Shown: positions 44,357 through 52,470 of the stretch, piece after piece
Layout: the number at the start of each line of letters is the position of its first letter
Numbering within the stretch: the stretch's first letter is position 1
DNA from: Paenibacillus woosongensis
GTDB lineage: Bacteria; Bacillota; Bacilli; Paenibacillales; Paenibacillaceae
Reading direction: 5' to 3'
Assembly: GCF_030122845.1 (NCBI RefSeq)
Contig: NZ_CP126084.1
Coordinates: 3,348,001 to 3,412,000 of the forward strand
Length of the DNA: 64,000 bases
Program-made: the position numbers and the translations under genes
The notes under the pieces: model-generated
Database searches by the model: none
Told to the model about the DNA's origin: nothing
Seen by the model: the letters and a program-made list of their open reading frames with translations, nothing else

Positions 44357-44728
44357 ATGAGTAAAGCAATGATCTCTCAAGCCGTTTTTCCAAGACTTCG
44401 CTTGTTTCGAGACGAGAATTACAGAGGACGCAGATTTGTCGTTCGCGGTAATGTCGGAATACGGAACCTAGAGCGCACATTTGGCGACATCGAGAGCCTG
44501 CGCTTCTTCTCTCCGAACTCAGGTGCTACCTTAGTTCTGTTCTCCCGCACGAATTTCAGAGGAAGATTCCGGGTTTTTCGGGGCGTAACCAATATTGCCG
44601 ATCTAGACGACATTATTGCAGGCAGTGAGCCTGAATCGATCATCAGCTCCAATAGGCGTCTAAGCCTGGCGGAAATTCGGGCGATTCGCAGAACTGGCGT
44701 CTTGCCCAACGGCTTCAGATCTATTTAA
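44357..44728 (+). CDS. Small beta-gamma-crystallin-like protein
   Basis: 123 residues, start supported by AAGGAGGTGA. Two Greek-key signatures of the form aromatic-x6-Gly are visible: FRDENYRG (about residue 17) and FSRTNFRG (about residue 62), each followed by a beta-rich stretch and a DIESL- or DLDDI-like turn. The Ca2+ motif D/N-D/N-x-x-S/T-S is only partly kept (GDIESL), so calcium binding may be weak. No signal peptide, so cytosolic. Arg-rich. Microbial members act in stress or spore-like states; the role here is unknown. No clear promoter or neighbour link. Confidence 0.65.
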   Translation: MSKAMISQAVFPRLRLFRDENYRGRRFVVRGNVGIRNLERTFGDIESLRFFSPNSGATLVLFSRTNFRGRFRVFRGVTNIADLDDIIAGSEPESIISSNRRLSLAEIRAIRRTGVLPNGFRSI

Positions 44729-44766
44729 TATCCTTGAGGCCTCCGGGACATTCGGCTAGATCGTAC

Positions 44767-46590
44767 TTAGATCTGCCGGGTGTCCTCTCTTATTTCGCTG
44801 AAGCTTACCGTAATTAATGTTCCCCGCCCCACCGCACTTCGCACCTCAACCGTTCCCCCATGCGCCTCGGCAATTTCTTTCGCTATAGCCATGCCTAAGC
44901 CGCTGCCTGACGCAATACGGTCCGTTGCCGTTCCCCGGTAGTACCGGTGAAATAGACTGCTCCGGGTAGTCTCGTCCATACCGGTCCCGTTATCTTCAAA
45001 CTGTAAGGCGAAGCCAGTTCCCGGGCCTTTCTGCATCCGGACTTTCAACTGGGTCCCTTGCGGATTATGCAGCATAGCATTGATCATAATATTATCCATC
45101 ATACGGCGAAATGCGATAGGATCAACTCGATAATAAATTTCCTCTGGGGCAGGAACCCACTCGCATTTATATGGCGACCATGCAGGATCCTGCGCAATGT
45201 GCGCCACTGCATCCCCCGCCACCTCATTCATATTGCGGCATTCCAGGTGCAGGGTGTCAGAGGCATGTTTGAGGCGATAAAGCAAATTCAAATCCTGGAT
45301 CAGTTCGTCCATGTATTCTGCCTTTTCCACCATAGTAGCCGCAAACTCCGTAACTTCCTCCCTCTCCCACTCATATTGTCCGGATCGCAGCAGCTGGGCA
45401 TAACCGTATATAGAGGAGAGCGGTGTTTTCAAATCATGGGACAAGCCCGCAATCCATTCTTCACGCATTCGCTCGCTCTGCTCCCGTTCCAGCTCATGCT
45501 GCTCCAACTGCTGAGATAATTTTTGAACAGAATCAACAACTTCAGCATACGCTTTATACCTGCGCTTCAGACGGCCGGAACGCCGCTTGCTTATCGGCCT
45601 GCCATGACGGTCAATCGGCTCCTTGTATTGCCGGTGCGCCAAGTGCTCCAGCCAGCGCATCACGTGCAGCATAGGCAACCCGAATTTATTTCCCTGCCAC
45701 AATGCCAACCCGCCGCAGGCAAGCAGCAGGATAAGCAGGAGACTGCCAAAGCCGTACATCATGAGCTGACCCTCGCTATTGACAGTTGGGCCCAGCGGTG
45801 TTAAGCCGATGCCAGCAGCAGCATAATATGGAGCGTGAACCAGCCAAATCCTTTCGGTGCCAGGCTCCGTTCTCATTTCCATACGCATGCCGTACCGTTC
45901 CGGGTATTGCAATCTCAACACAAGGTCTTGTGGTGAATATTGCTGTGGGACCCCAGAAGGCAGGCGATACGACAACAGCTCTTTCCCCTCAGGGCTCAGC
46001 AGCTGTATGCCGGCCTCGTATTCTTCCAGGCAGTATCTTATCTCCATGGGCCATTCATCAAATCCAGAGGCTGATTCGGCTGGCCTTGCCTCCATGATTA
46101 AGCGCTCAAATCTCTCACTGTCCTCGGCCAATACAGACGCCGCCGTATCCAGCGGCTCCTTGACACCATACAGCAGCGTGACCATCTCCCCTTCAATCGG
46201 ACGTATCAATATATAGAGCCGGTAAGGAAACGGCTGCTGTCGGTTGAAATAGTCGATCAGTTGGCCAGGCTTATATTTTGCGGGAACATCCGGCGGCGTG
46301 AAGTAGGCAGTCGTTGCCTCCCCTTGCTCATTCAATACCTGGAGCCAGCCGCCATTCTCCTCGACTTGCTTCAGCAACCTGGGCGAAATATGCGGAGAGC
46401 CGTCCTCCCGAAGCGAATATGCGTCCATGATGGATTCCAGCGCCACGCGGGAGAAATTCCGTTTCAAATCCAGTTCAGTCATTTTTTCAGCGATCCAAAA
46501 AAACATCATCACGATGCATATTGCCGTAATGGCCCCAACAGTTAACCACTGCCTGATAAATATCCATACAAAGCGGCGGCGCATCGTCAT
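44767..46590 (-). CDS. Sensor histidine kinase
   Basis: 607 residues. Membrane helices at about 12-34 and 275-297 enclose an extracellular sensor domain of about 240 residues of unknown ligand. The dimerisation/phosphoacceptor domain has the H-box LSHDLKTPLSSIYGYAQLL; the ATPase domain has an N-box (MMDNIMINAMLHNP), G1 (FEDNGTGMD) and G2 (GSGLGMAIAKEIAEAHGG). The ATG overlaps the response-regulator stop (ATGA), so the two genes are coupled. Probable signal: wall or envelope state, inferred from the divergent M23 peptidase lipoprotein. Confidence 0.92.
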   Translation of the reverse strand: MTMRRRFVWIFIRQWLTVGAITAICIVMMFFWIAEKMTELDLKRNFSRVALESIMDAYSLREDGSPHISPRLLKQVEENGGWLQVLNEQGEATTAYFTPPDVPAKYKPGQLIDYFNRQQPFPYRLYILIRPIEGEMVTLLYGVKEPLDTAASVLAEDSERFERLIMEARPAESASGFDEWPMEIRYCLEEYEAGIQLLSPEGKELLSYRLPSGVPQQYSPQDLVLRLQYPERYGMRMEMRTEPGTERIWLVHAPYYAAAGIGLTPLGPTVNSEGQLMMYGFGSLLLILLLACGGLALWQGNKFGLPMLHVMRWLEHLAHRQYKEPIDRHGRPISKRRSGRLKRRYKAYAEVVDSVQKLSQQLEQHELEREQSERMREEWIAGLSHDLKTPLSSIYGYAQLLRSGQYEWEREEVTEFAATMVEKAEYMDELIQDLNLLYRLKHASDTLHLECRNMNEVAGDAVAHIAQDPAWSPYKCEWVPAPEEIYYRVDPIAFRRMMDNIMINAMLHNPQGTQLKVRMQKGPGTGFALQFEDNGTGMDETTRSSLFHRYYRGTATDRIASGSGLGMAIAKEIAEAHGGTVEVRSAVGRGTLITVSFSEIREDTRQI

Positions 46591-47318
46591 GATTCTGTTC
46601 CTCTTCGAACCAGCTTATAACCTAGTCCACGAACCGTCACCAAAAATACAGGTTTGGCGGGATTCGGCTCAATTCGCTCTCGTATACGGTGAATATGTAC
46701 CATAACTGTGTTGTCATCGCTGATTGCAGATTCGCCCCAAACCCGCTCATACAGCTCGTCTTTGGGAAATACGCGGTTAGGATGGCGGCATAAAAATAAT
46801 AGCAGTTGAAAGACTTGGGCCGGACAGTCGACAGCCCGTCCGTTTACAGTCAGTTCCTTGGCGGTTCCATCCACTACGAAATAGCCAAAATCATATATTT
46901 CTTGAGTCCCCGTCCTCTTTGCGGGCAGGGATGCTGACGATCCGGATCCAGCAGTTCTTCTAAGATGCACTCTCAACCGGGCGATGACCTCAAGAGGATT
47001 GAACGGCTTGACGATATAATCATCTCCTCCAATTGCAAACCCGGTCAGCTTGTCTAAATCCGTCGAACGGGCCGTCAAAAACAATATCGGCGCATCCGTC
47101 ATTTCGCGAATGAATGGAGCTGCTTCAAAGCCGCTTTTACCTGGAAGCATCACATCTAAAAGGATGAGATCGTAGGGCTTGGAACGGCAGGCCTCAATAG
47201 CCTCCTCTGCACTCCCGACGGAGTCCACGTCGGTATAGCCTTCCTTGGCCAAGACCGTATGCAGTAATTTAAGAATTGCCTTCTCGTCATCCACCAGCAG
47301 GATATGAGGCTGGCTCAT
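46587..47318 (-). CDS. OmpR/PhoB-family response regulator
   Basis: 243 residues from the ATG at 47318 (MSQPHILLVDDEKAILKLLH), with GGGAGG eight bases upstream. Receiver domain with acidic pair DDE, phospho-acceptor Asp in LILLDVMLPG, Thr in LFLTARS and Lys in IVKPFNP. The C-terminal winged helix ends VTVRGLGYKLVRRG. Partner of the kinase that overlaps its 3' end. Direct repeats of 11-bp period lie about 77-104 bp upstream, next to a promoter with only an extended -10, so autoactivation is likely. Confidence 0.93.
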   Translation of the reverse strand: MSQPHILLVDDEKAILKLLHTVLAKEGYTDVDSVGSAEEAIEACRSKPYDLILLDVMLPGKSGFEAAPFIREMTDAPILFLTARSTDLDKLTGFAIGGDDYIVKPFNPLEVIARLRVHLRRTAGSGSSASLPAKRTGTQEIYDFGYFVVDGTAKELTVNGRAVDCPAQVFQLLLFLCRHPNRVFPKDELYERVWGESAISDDNTVMVHIHRIRERIEPNPAKPVFLVTVRGLGYKLVRRGTES

Positions 47319-47355
47319 TTTTCCGTCCTCCCTGTCCTTGAATATAGTTATGCTC

Positions 47356-47363
47356 ATTGTAAC
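47356..47363 (-). promoter_or_regulatory. Likely -10 region of the two-component operon
   Basis: TGTTACAAT-type element (TACAAT at 47356-47361, minus strand) without a recognisable -35, as expected of an activator-dependent promoter. Confidence 0.45.
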
Positions 47364-47394
47364 ATATCCATATTTCCTTATGGCTTCTTGAACC

Positions 47395-47422
47395 TTAACA
47401 GTACCTTAACTGTGACCTAATA
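47395..47422. promoter_or_regulatory. Three TTAACA-like repeats with 11-bp period
   Basis: TTAACA at 47395, TTAACT at 47406 and CTAATA at 47417 are spaced exactly 11 bp apart, the first two within the perfect 8-base repeat ACCTTAAC. OmpR/PhoB-type regulators bind such phased direct repeats, and B. subtilis PhoP boxes have this TTAACA form. The site lies between the divergent regulator and M23 genes. Confidence 0.6.
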
Positions 47423-47524
47423 CATTTAAGCAACTGTTCATCCCCTGTTTCTCTATCGTTCATCTCCAGCAGCTATAATTACAAACATAAAGATCAACTC
47501 GATGTAGAACGGGAGAGGTGCCAT

Positions 47525-48490
47525 ATGAATGCAAAATTGCTGATTTGCCTAATAGCCCTATACTTATTTACAGGTTGCAGCCTGCCGGAATCACAACAAT
47601 TACAACCATCCAAAGGTTCCCCAGAATCCGCCGGTATGCTGGAAAATATCGATCTGCTTCCCGAGGCGTTGCAGAATGGATATTATAATCAAGTGTACAA
47701 CACGCTTAGCCCCGATTTTCAAAGCCAAGTCACGATGCAGCAAATCAAAGAGCTGTCGCAATCTTTCTTTGGGGCTAATGATACGTTTGTGATGCAATCA
47801 AAGATAGCAGTCAACGGCATGACGGACTATGTATGGCTCGATCCTTCCTCCAGCAAAGGAATTTCCGCTGTAACAGACCAGAACGGAGTCATATGGGGGC
47901 TGCAAATTGTAAATCTGTCCTCTTATCCCGCAACGGATAACGATTACACCGAGCAAGAATACAGTTTACCGTTTAAAGGGGAATGGCTCACCTTCTGGGG
48001 CGGCAGCAACGTGCTCTTGAATTATCACTACGCTTACGAAACCCAGCGCTATGCTTACGATTTCATCGTCGTTGAGGAAACCAGCAGTTATGAAGGGGAC
48101 CCGGCGGAAAATGAAAGCTTCCATGCTTTCGGGCGGGAGGTGCTGGCTCCAGCGGACGGCATCATCATGGAGGTCGTTAACGACGTGGAGGATAATGCTC
48201 CTGCCGGCACTATGAACGAGCAGCATCCCGCCGGGAATTACATCATCATCGACCATCAAGGGGAGTACAGTATATTGGCGCATTTCAAACAAGGATCGAT
48301 CAGCGTGCAAGAGGGGCAAAAGGTCAAGCGAGGCCAGACGCTTGGACTTACCGGCAATTCCGGAAATTCCAGCGAAGCGCATATTCATTTCCAGGTGTCC
48401 GATCAACCAAGTCTGGAGAAGGGCAAATCGATTCGCATAAAATTCAAAAACGATCTTGAACCCATCAAGGGACAATTTGTTGAAGGCTGA
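47525..48490 (+). CDS. M23 peptidase-domain lipoprotein
   Basis: 321 residues. Lipoprotein signal with lipobox LFTGC (Cys18). An N-terminal domain of about 90 residues (ALQNGYYNQVYNTLSPDFQS) resembles DUF3887-type modules; the C-terminal LytM/M23 domain has its first metal ligands in NYHYAYETQRYAYDF and the others in AHFKQGS and HIHFQVSD. It probably cuts peptide bridges of peptidoglycan, or is an activator of such cutting, on the outer face of the membrane. GGGAGAGG precedes the ATG. Its position opposite the two-component genes with phased repeats between suggests it is a target of that system. Confidence 0.9.
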   Translation: MNAKLLICLIALYLFTGCSLPESQQLQPSKGSPESAGMLENIDLLPEALQNGYYNQVYNTLSPDFQSQVTMQQIKELSQSFFGANDTFVMQSKIAVNGMTDYVWLDPSSSKGISAVTDQNGVIWGLQIVNLSSYPATDNDYTEQEYSLPFKGEWLTFWGGSNVLLNYHYAYETQRYAYDFIVVEETSSYEGDPAENESFHAFGREVLAPADGIIMEVVNDVEDNAPAGTMNEQHPAGNYIIIDHQGEYSILAHFKQGSISVQEGQKVKRGQTLGLTGNSGNSSEAHIHFQVSDQPSLEKGKSIRIKFKNDLEPIKGQFVEG

Positions 48491-48497
48491 CTATGAG

Positions 48498-48538
48498 AAA
48501 GACGCCGGGGCTGACATGGTTCACCCCGGCGTCTTTCT
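48498..48538. terminator. Bidirectional terminator between the M23 gene and acsA
   Basis: Perfect 14-bp stem (GAAAGACGCCGGGG and complement) between convergent genes, ending in pyrimidine-rich runs. Confidence 0.9.
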
Positions 48539-48571
48539 TGTATTAATATCGATCATGCCTATAGTTTGTTA

Positions 48572-50296
48572 TCAATCCTCTATCGTCGACAGATCCCCGG
48601 TTGGAAGATTCAACTCCCAGGCCTTGAGCACGCGGCGCATGATTTTGCCGGAGCGCGTCTTCGGCAGCTTATCCTTGAACTCGATTTCGCGCGGTGCGGC
48701 ATGGGCCGATAACCCTTCCTTCACGAAGCGCGCGATGTCCGCCTTCAGCTCCTCCGAAGGCTCGTATCCATCCAGCAGGGAGATGAACGCTTTGATGATT
48801 TCTCCCCGCGTCGGGTCAGGCTTGCCGATCACGCCCGCTTCCGCAACGGCCGGATGCTCCAGCAGCTTGCTCTCCACCTCAAATGGGCCAATTCGCTCCC
48901 CGGAGGAATTGATGACGTCGTCAATCCGGCCCTGGAACCAGAAATAACCGTCTTCGTCCATATAAGCCGTGTCGCCGGAAATGTACCACCCCGGAACCCG
49001 GAAATACTCCTCATATTTCGGAGCGTTATTCCAGATTAACCGCATCATGGCTGGCCAAGGTGTACGGATGGCCAGATTTCCCATCCGGTTAGGCGGCAGA
49101 ATTTTGCCGTTATCGTCGATAATCGCGGCTTCGATGCCCGGGACCGGCTTGCCCATGGAGCCCGGCTTCAGCGGCATCGATGGGTAGTTGCAGATCAGTT
49201 GTCCGCCGGTTTCCGTCATCCACCATGTATCATGAATGCGCAGTCCGTATACTCTATGTCCCCAGCGTACGACCTCAGGATTCAGCGGCTCGCCGACGGA
49301 TAAGACATGTCTCAGCGAAGACAGATCGTATTGGCCGATGATGTCTTCCCCTGCTCCCATCAACATCCGGAATGCGGTCGGCGCACTGTACCAGACTGTT
49401 ACTTTGTTTTGCTGAATCGTATCATACCAGTCCCCGGGACTGAAGCGTCCTCCGCGCACAACATTCGTAACCCCAAGCAGCCAAGGTGCGAATATGCCAT
49501 AGGAGGTCCCCGTCACCCAGCCCGGATCGGCTGTACACCAGTATATGTCGCCTTCCTTCAGGTCCAGAACAACCCTGCCTGTATGATAATGCTGAATCAT
49601 CGCGTTATGAACGTGGTATACGCCCTTAGGTTTTCCCGTAGAGCCCGATGTATAGTGCAGGATCATCCCGTCCTCGCGGTCGACCCATTGGATTTCGGTC
49701 TCCGGTGCGGCCTTCTCCAGCTCGGCCAGCAGGTCGATCAGCCCCGCTTCCTGCGGAAGATCCTCGCCGACCAGGAACACATGCTTCAGCGCGGGCAGCT
49801 CGTTCCGCTTGACACGTGGCAGCAGCGCAGGCGTCGTGACGATGGCTACCGCGCCGCTATCCTCCAGCCGGTCCTTGACCGCCGTTTCCATAAAAGCTTC
49901 GAAGAGCGGCCCTACGACCGCACCTACCTTGAGTGTACCGAGCACGGAGATATACAGCTCAGGGCTTCTCGGCATAAAGACGAAAACGCGGTCGCCCTTA
50001 CCAATGCCATAGCTGCGCAGTACATTTGCAAATTTGTTGGACAGCGTACTCAGTTCTTCATACGTATAGGATTCATTCCTGTTCGAATCACTGAACAGCA
50101 GTGCCGTACGGCTGCCTTTTCCCGCATCCACGTGGCGGTCGATCGCTTCATAAGCCATATTCACGCGGCCCGTATCATACCAGGAGAATTGCTTCTCCAC
50201 ATCGGCCCAATCGAATTTGGCGTAAGCCTCCTCATAGTTCCCCAAATTGGACGAGGGGGCTACCTCCGAAATAATCTCACCTTGCAGCTGACTCAT
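48572..50296 (-). CDS. acsA: Acetyl-CoA synthetase
   Basis: 574 residues from the ATG at 50296 (MSQLQGEIISEVAPSSNLGN), with GGGAGG upstream. AMP-forming ligase that makes acetyl-CoA from acetate, ATP and CoA. Nucleotide-binding P-loop YTSGSTGKPKG, adenylate motif DTWWMTETGGQ, hinge region (SGDTAYMDEDGYFWFQGRID) and the C-terminal catalytic lysine in PKTRSGKIMRR. In B. subtilis that lysine is acetylated by AcuA and deacetylated by AcuC; both genes lie divergently here. A cre-like site lies 58 bp upstream. Confidence 0.96.
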   Translation of the reverse strand: MSQLQGEIISEVAPSSNLGNYEEAYAKFDWADVEKQFSWYDTGRVNMAYEAIDRHVDAGKGSRTALLFSDSNRNESYTYEELSTLSNKFANVLRSYGIGKGDRVFVFMPRSPELYISVLGTLKVGAVVGPLFEAFMETAVKDRLEDSGAVAIVTTPALLPRVKRNELPALKHVFLVGEDLPQEAGLIDLLAELEKAAPETEIQWVDREDGMILHYTSGSTGKPKGVYHVHNAMIQHYHTGRVVLDLKEGDIYWCTADPGWVTGTSYGIFAPWLLGVTNVVRGGRFSPGDWYDTIQQNKVTVWYSAPTAFRMLMGAGEDIIGQYDLSSLRHVLSVGEPLNPEVVRWGHRVYGLRIHDTWWMTETGGQLICNYPSMPLKPGSMGKPVPGIEAAIIDDNGKILPPNRMGNLAIRTPWPAMMRLIWNNAPKYEEYFRVPGWYISGDTAYMDEDGYFWFQGRIDDVINSSGERIGPFEVESKLLEHPAVAEAGVIGKPDPTRGEIIKAFISLLDGYEPSEELKADIARFVKEGLSAHAAPREIEFKDKLPKTRSGKIMRRVLKAWELNLPTGDLSTIED

Positions 50297-50353
50297 TGTT
50301 TCATCCTCCCTTGAATCTGTCTTTAAGCACCCATTAATAAGCAAATTCAAATC

Positions 50354-50368
50354 ATGAAAACGGATACA
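50354..50368. promoter_or_regulatory. Candidate CcpA-binding site (cre) in the acsA/acuA intergenic region
   Basis: ATGAAAACGGATACA matches the cre consensus WTGNAANCGNWNNCW at every fixed position. It lies 58 bp upstream of acsA. A TTGACA hexamer on the minus strand at 50400-50405 could be the acsA -35, though no well-spaced -10 follows. The rest of the 316-bp gap shows no other feature. Confidence 0.6.
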
Positions 50369-50612
50369 CGTCGGCGGATTTCATAGTGCGGATTATTGCT
50401 GTCAACCTAATGGCATAGTTTGAAGCGGTATCCACTTGTTCATGAGGGCCAGTGTGTAATTAGTCATGCAGTGTGCAGCGGGATGTCAAGAGTTAATTAT
50501 GAATGTTTTATGTCGGAATACATTATATCACACGCTTTTATGAGGGGCTATACTTTTCAAATTTTCATTTTTCTGTTATAAGTGAGGGGAACGAGCAAAG
50601 GAGGCGGCGAAA

Positions 50613-51245
50613 ATGGAACATCGGAAAACGCATATCCGCCATACCGTATCTAGTAGAGGCCGCGAAATCGTCATCGAGGGCCCGGTTTCGCCAGAGCTCC
50701 TGCAGCACTTTAAAATGCATGAGGAGCTCGATGCTTTTCGCAGACCCAAGGACCAGCATGAGGCGTTGATCGAAATCGCGGAACTCCCGGAAGGACGCAT
50801 TATCATCGCAAGGGAGCAGGACACAATCGTCGGTTACGTCACGTTTCATTATCCGGATGAAATGGAACGCTGGTCTCAGGGAAATATGCCCGATCTCATT
50901 GAACTGGGGGCGATTGAGGTAGCCAACGACTACCGCTCGCTAGGGCTCGGCTCGAAAATGATCCGGACAGCATTCGAGCAGGAACAGATGGAGCGCTACA
51001 TCGTATTTACGACGGAATATTACTGGCATTGGGATTTGAAAAGCAGCGGACTTAGCGTATGGGACTACCGGAAAATGATGGAGCGGCTCATGAAAACGGT
51101 CGATATGGTCTGGTACGCTACCGATGACCCGGAAATTTGCTCCCATCCGGCAAACTGCCTGATGGTCCGCATCGGGAAAGATGTCCCGCTGGAATCTGAA
51201 GAGCAGTTTGACCGCATTCGCTTTCAGCAGCGGTTCATGTATTAA
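50613..51245 (+). CDS. acuA: Acetyltransferase AcuA (acetylates AcsA)
   Basis: 210 residues with an N-acetyltransferase (GNAT) fold: substrate strand IIAREQDTIVGYVTFHY and CoA-binding turn VANDYRSLGLGSKMIRTAF. AcuA acetylates the active-site lysine of AcsA and turns it off. Start chosen from AAAGGAGG upstream. It stands divergent to acsA and directly before acuC, as in Bacillus, except that acuB is missing between them. Confidence 0.93.
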   Translation: MEHRKTHIRHTVSSRGREIVIEGPVSPELLQHFKMHEELDAFRRPKDQHEALIEIAELPEGRIIIAREQDTIVGYVTFHYPDEMERWSQGNMPDLIELGAIEVANDYRSLGLGSKMIRTAFEQEQMERYIVFTTEYYWHWDLKSSGLSVWDYRKMMERLMKTVDMVWYATDDPEICSHPANCLMVRIGKDVPLESEEQFDRIRFQQRFMY

Positions 51246-51288
51246 TGCTCATGCAGATGATGACACAAGAGCAAGGAGAGTGGCGCCC

Positions 51289-52470
51289 ATGACTGGAAGC
51301 GCTTTATTGATTCATCATGATATAGCCATGAATTATCATTTTCACGACAGCCATCCTTTTCATCCCCTCCGGCTTAAATTAACGCTCGATCTTCTTGCCG
51401 AAGCGGATGCGCTAGCCCCTGCAGCGATGCTGACGTCGCGGCCGGCCACGGAAGAAGAGCTGCTGCAGGTTCACCAGCCGGCTTATATAGAGGCTGTAAA
51501 AGCGCTAAGCACAAATCCAGGTCCTGATTGGCTGGAGCGGGCAGGGCAGTACGGGCTGGACGACGACGATACGCCCTTCTTCCCAGGCATGCATGAGGCT
51601 GCTGCCTATGTTGCCGGCGGCTCAATTACGGCCTGCGAGGCGGTTATGTCTGGACGCTGCGATCACGCCCTGCATTTGGGCGGCGGCCTGCATCACGCCC
51701 TCTCCGCCAAAGCAGCGGGCTTCTGCGTCTACAATGACGTCTCGGTGGCCATCGCCTATGTTCGGCAGCGCTACCAGGCACGTGTACTTTATATCGATAC
51801 GGACGTGCACCATGGTGACGGGGTGCAGTGGAGCTTCTATTCGGATCCCGAAGTATGCACCTATTCCATCCACGAGACCGGGAAGTATTTATTCCCAGGC
51901 ACTGGCTTCGTGCAAGAGAGAGGCGAGCACCAGGGCTATGGAGCCTGCGTCAACATTCCACTTCAGCCTTATACGGAAGACGCCTCCTGGATGGAATGCT
52001 TCGAGCAGTCGATCCGCCGCTTGACGGAATATTTCAAACCGGATCTTATCATCAGCCAGCATGGCTGCGATGCGCATGCGCTCGACCCGCTCTCCCATAT
52101 GCAGTGCAGCATGGCCATCTATAATGAAATGCCCGCCATCATACACAGCCTGGCCCATACGTACTGCAGCGGGCGCTGGGTTGCCGTAGGCGGCGGCGGA
52201 TATGACATCTGGCGCGTCGTTCCCCGGGCATGGAGCCTGCTGTGGCTGGAGATGACAGATCATCCGTTAAAGCGCTCCCTGAAACAGCATCCCCGCACCC
52301 GGCTCCCCCAAACGTGGATTGAGCGTTGGCAGGAACAGAGCTCGGTAAGCCTTCCAGCCGAATGGCTCGATGATTTGACCCATTGGGAAGGGATTCCCCG
52401 CAGGGCCGAAATCACGGCAAAAAACCGCGAGAGCCTCGCGGTTGCGCTGCAGGATTTCCCTGAAATCTAA
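51289..52470 (+). CDS. acuC: Protein deacetylase AcuC (class I HDAC-like)
   Basis: 393 residues from the ATG at 51289 (MTGSALLIHHDIAMNYHFHD) with AAGGAGAG upstream. Zinc-dependent deacetylase signatures: catalytic His pair LHLGGGLHHALS, zinc ligands in IDTDVHHGDGVQ and ISQHGCDAHALDP, and GGGGYD before the end. It reactivates acetylated AcsA. Operon with acuA (43-bp gap). Its stop codon directly abuts the stop of the convergent mtnN gene, and its last 50 bases contain, on the other strand, the terminator of mtnN. Confidence 0.94.
   Translation: MTGSALLIHHDIAMNYHFHDSHPFHPLRLKLTLDLLAEADALAPAAMLTSRPATEEELLQVHQPAYIEAVKALSTNPGPDWLERAGQYGLDDDDTPFFPGMHEAAAYVAGGSITACEAVMSGRCDHALHLGGGLHHALSAKAAGFCVYNDVSVAIAYVRQRYQARVLYIDTDVHHGDGVQWSFYSDPEVCTYSIHETGKYLFPGTGFVQERGEHQGYGACVNIPLQPYTEDASWMECFEQSIRRLTEYFKPDLIISQHGCDAHALDPLSHMQCSMAIYNEMPAIIHSLAHTYCSGRWVAVGGGGYDIWRVVPRAWSLLWLEMTDHPLKRSLKQHPRTRLPQTWIERWQEQSSVSLPAEWLDDLTHWEGIPRRAEITAKNRESLAVALQDFPEI
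52419..52443 (-). terminator. mtnN terminator lying inside the acuC coding region
   Basis: AACCGCGAG-AGC-CTCGCGGTT, a perfect 9-bp stem with three-base loop, followed on the minus strand by six T. The bases lie within acuC codons (KNRESLAV), so the signal is shared with coding sequence. In the plus direction no T run follows, so it acts one way. Confidence 0.85.

Noticed and set aside
50421..50434. Second cre-like site TGAAGCGGTATCCA
   Set aside because: One base is missing between the TG and CG positions, so it does not fit the consensus.
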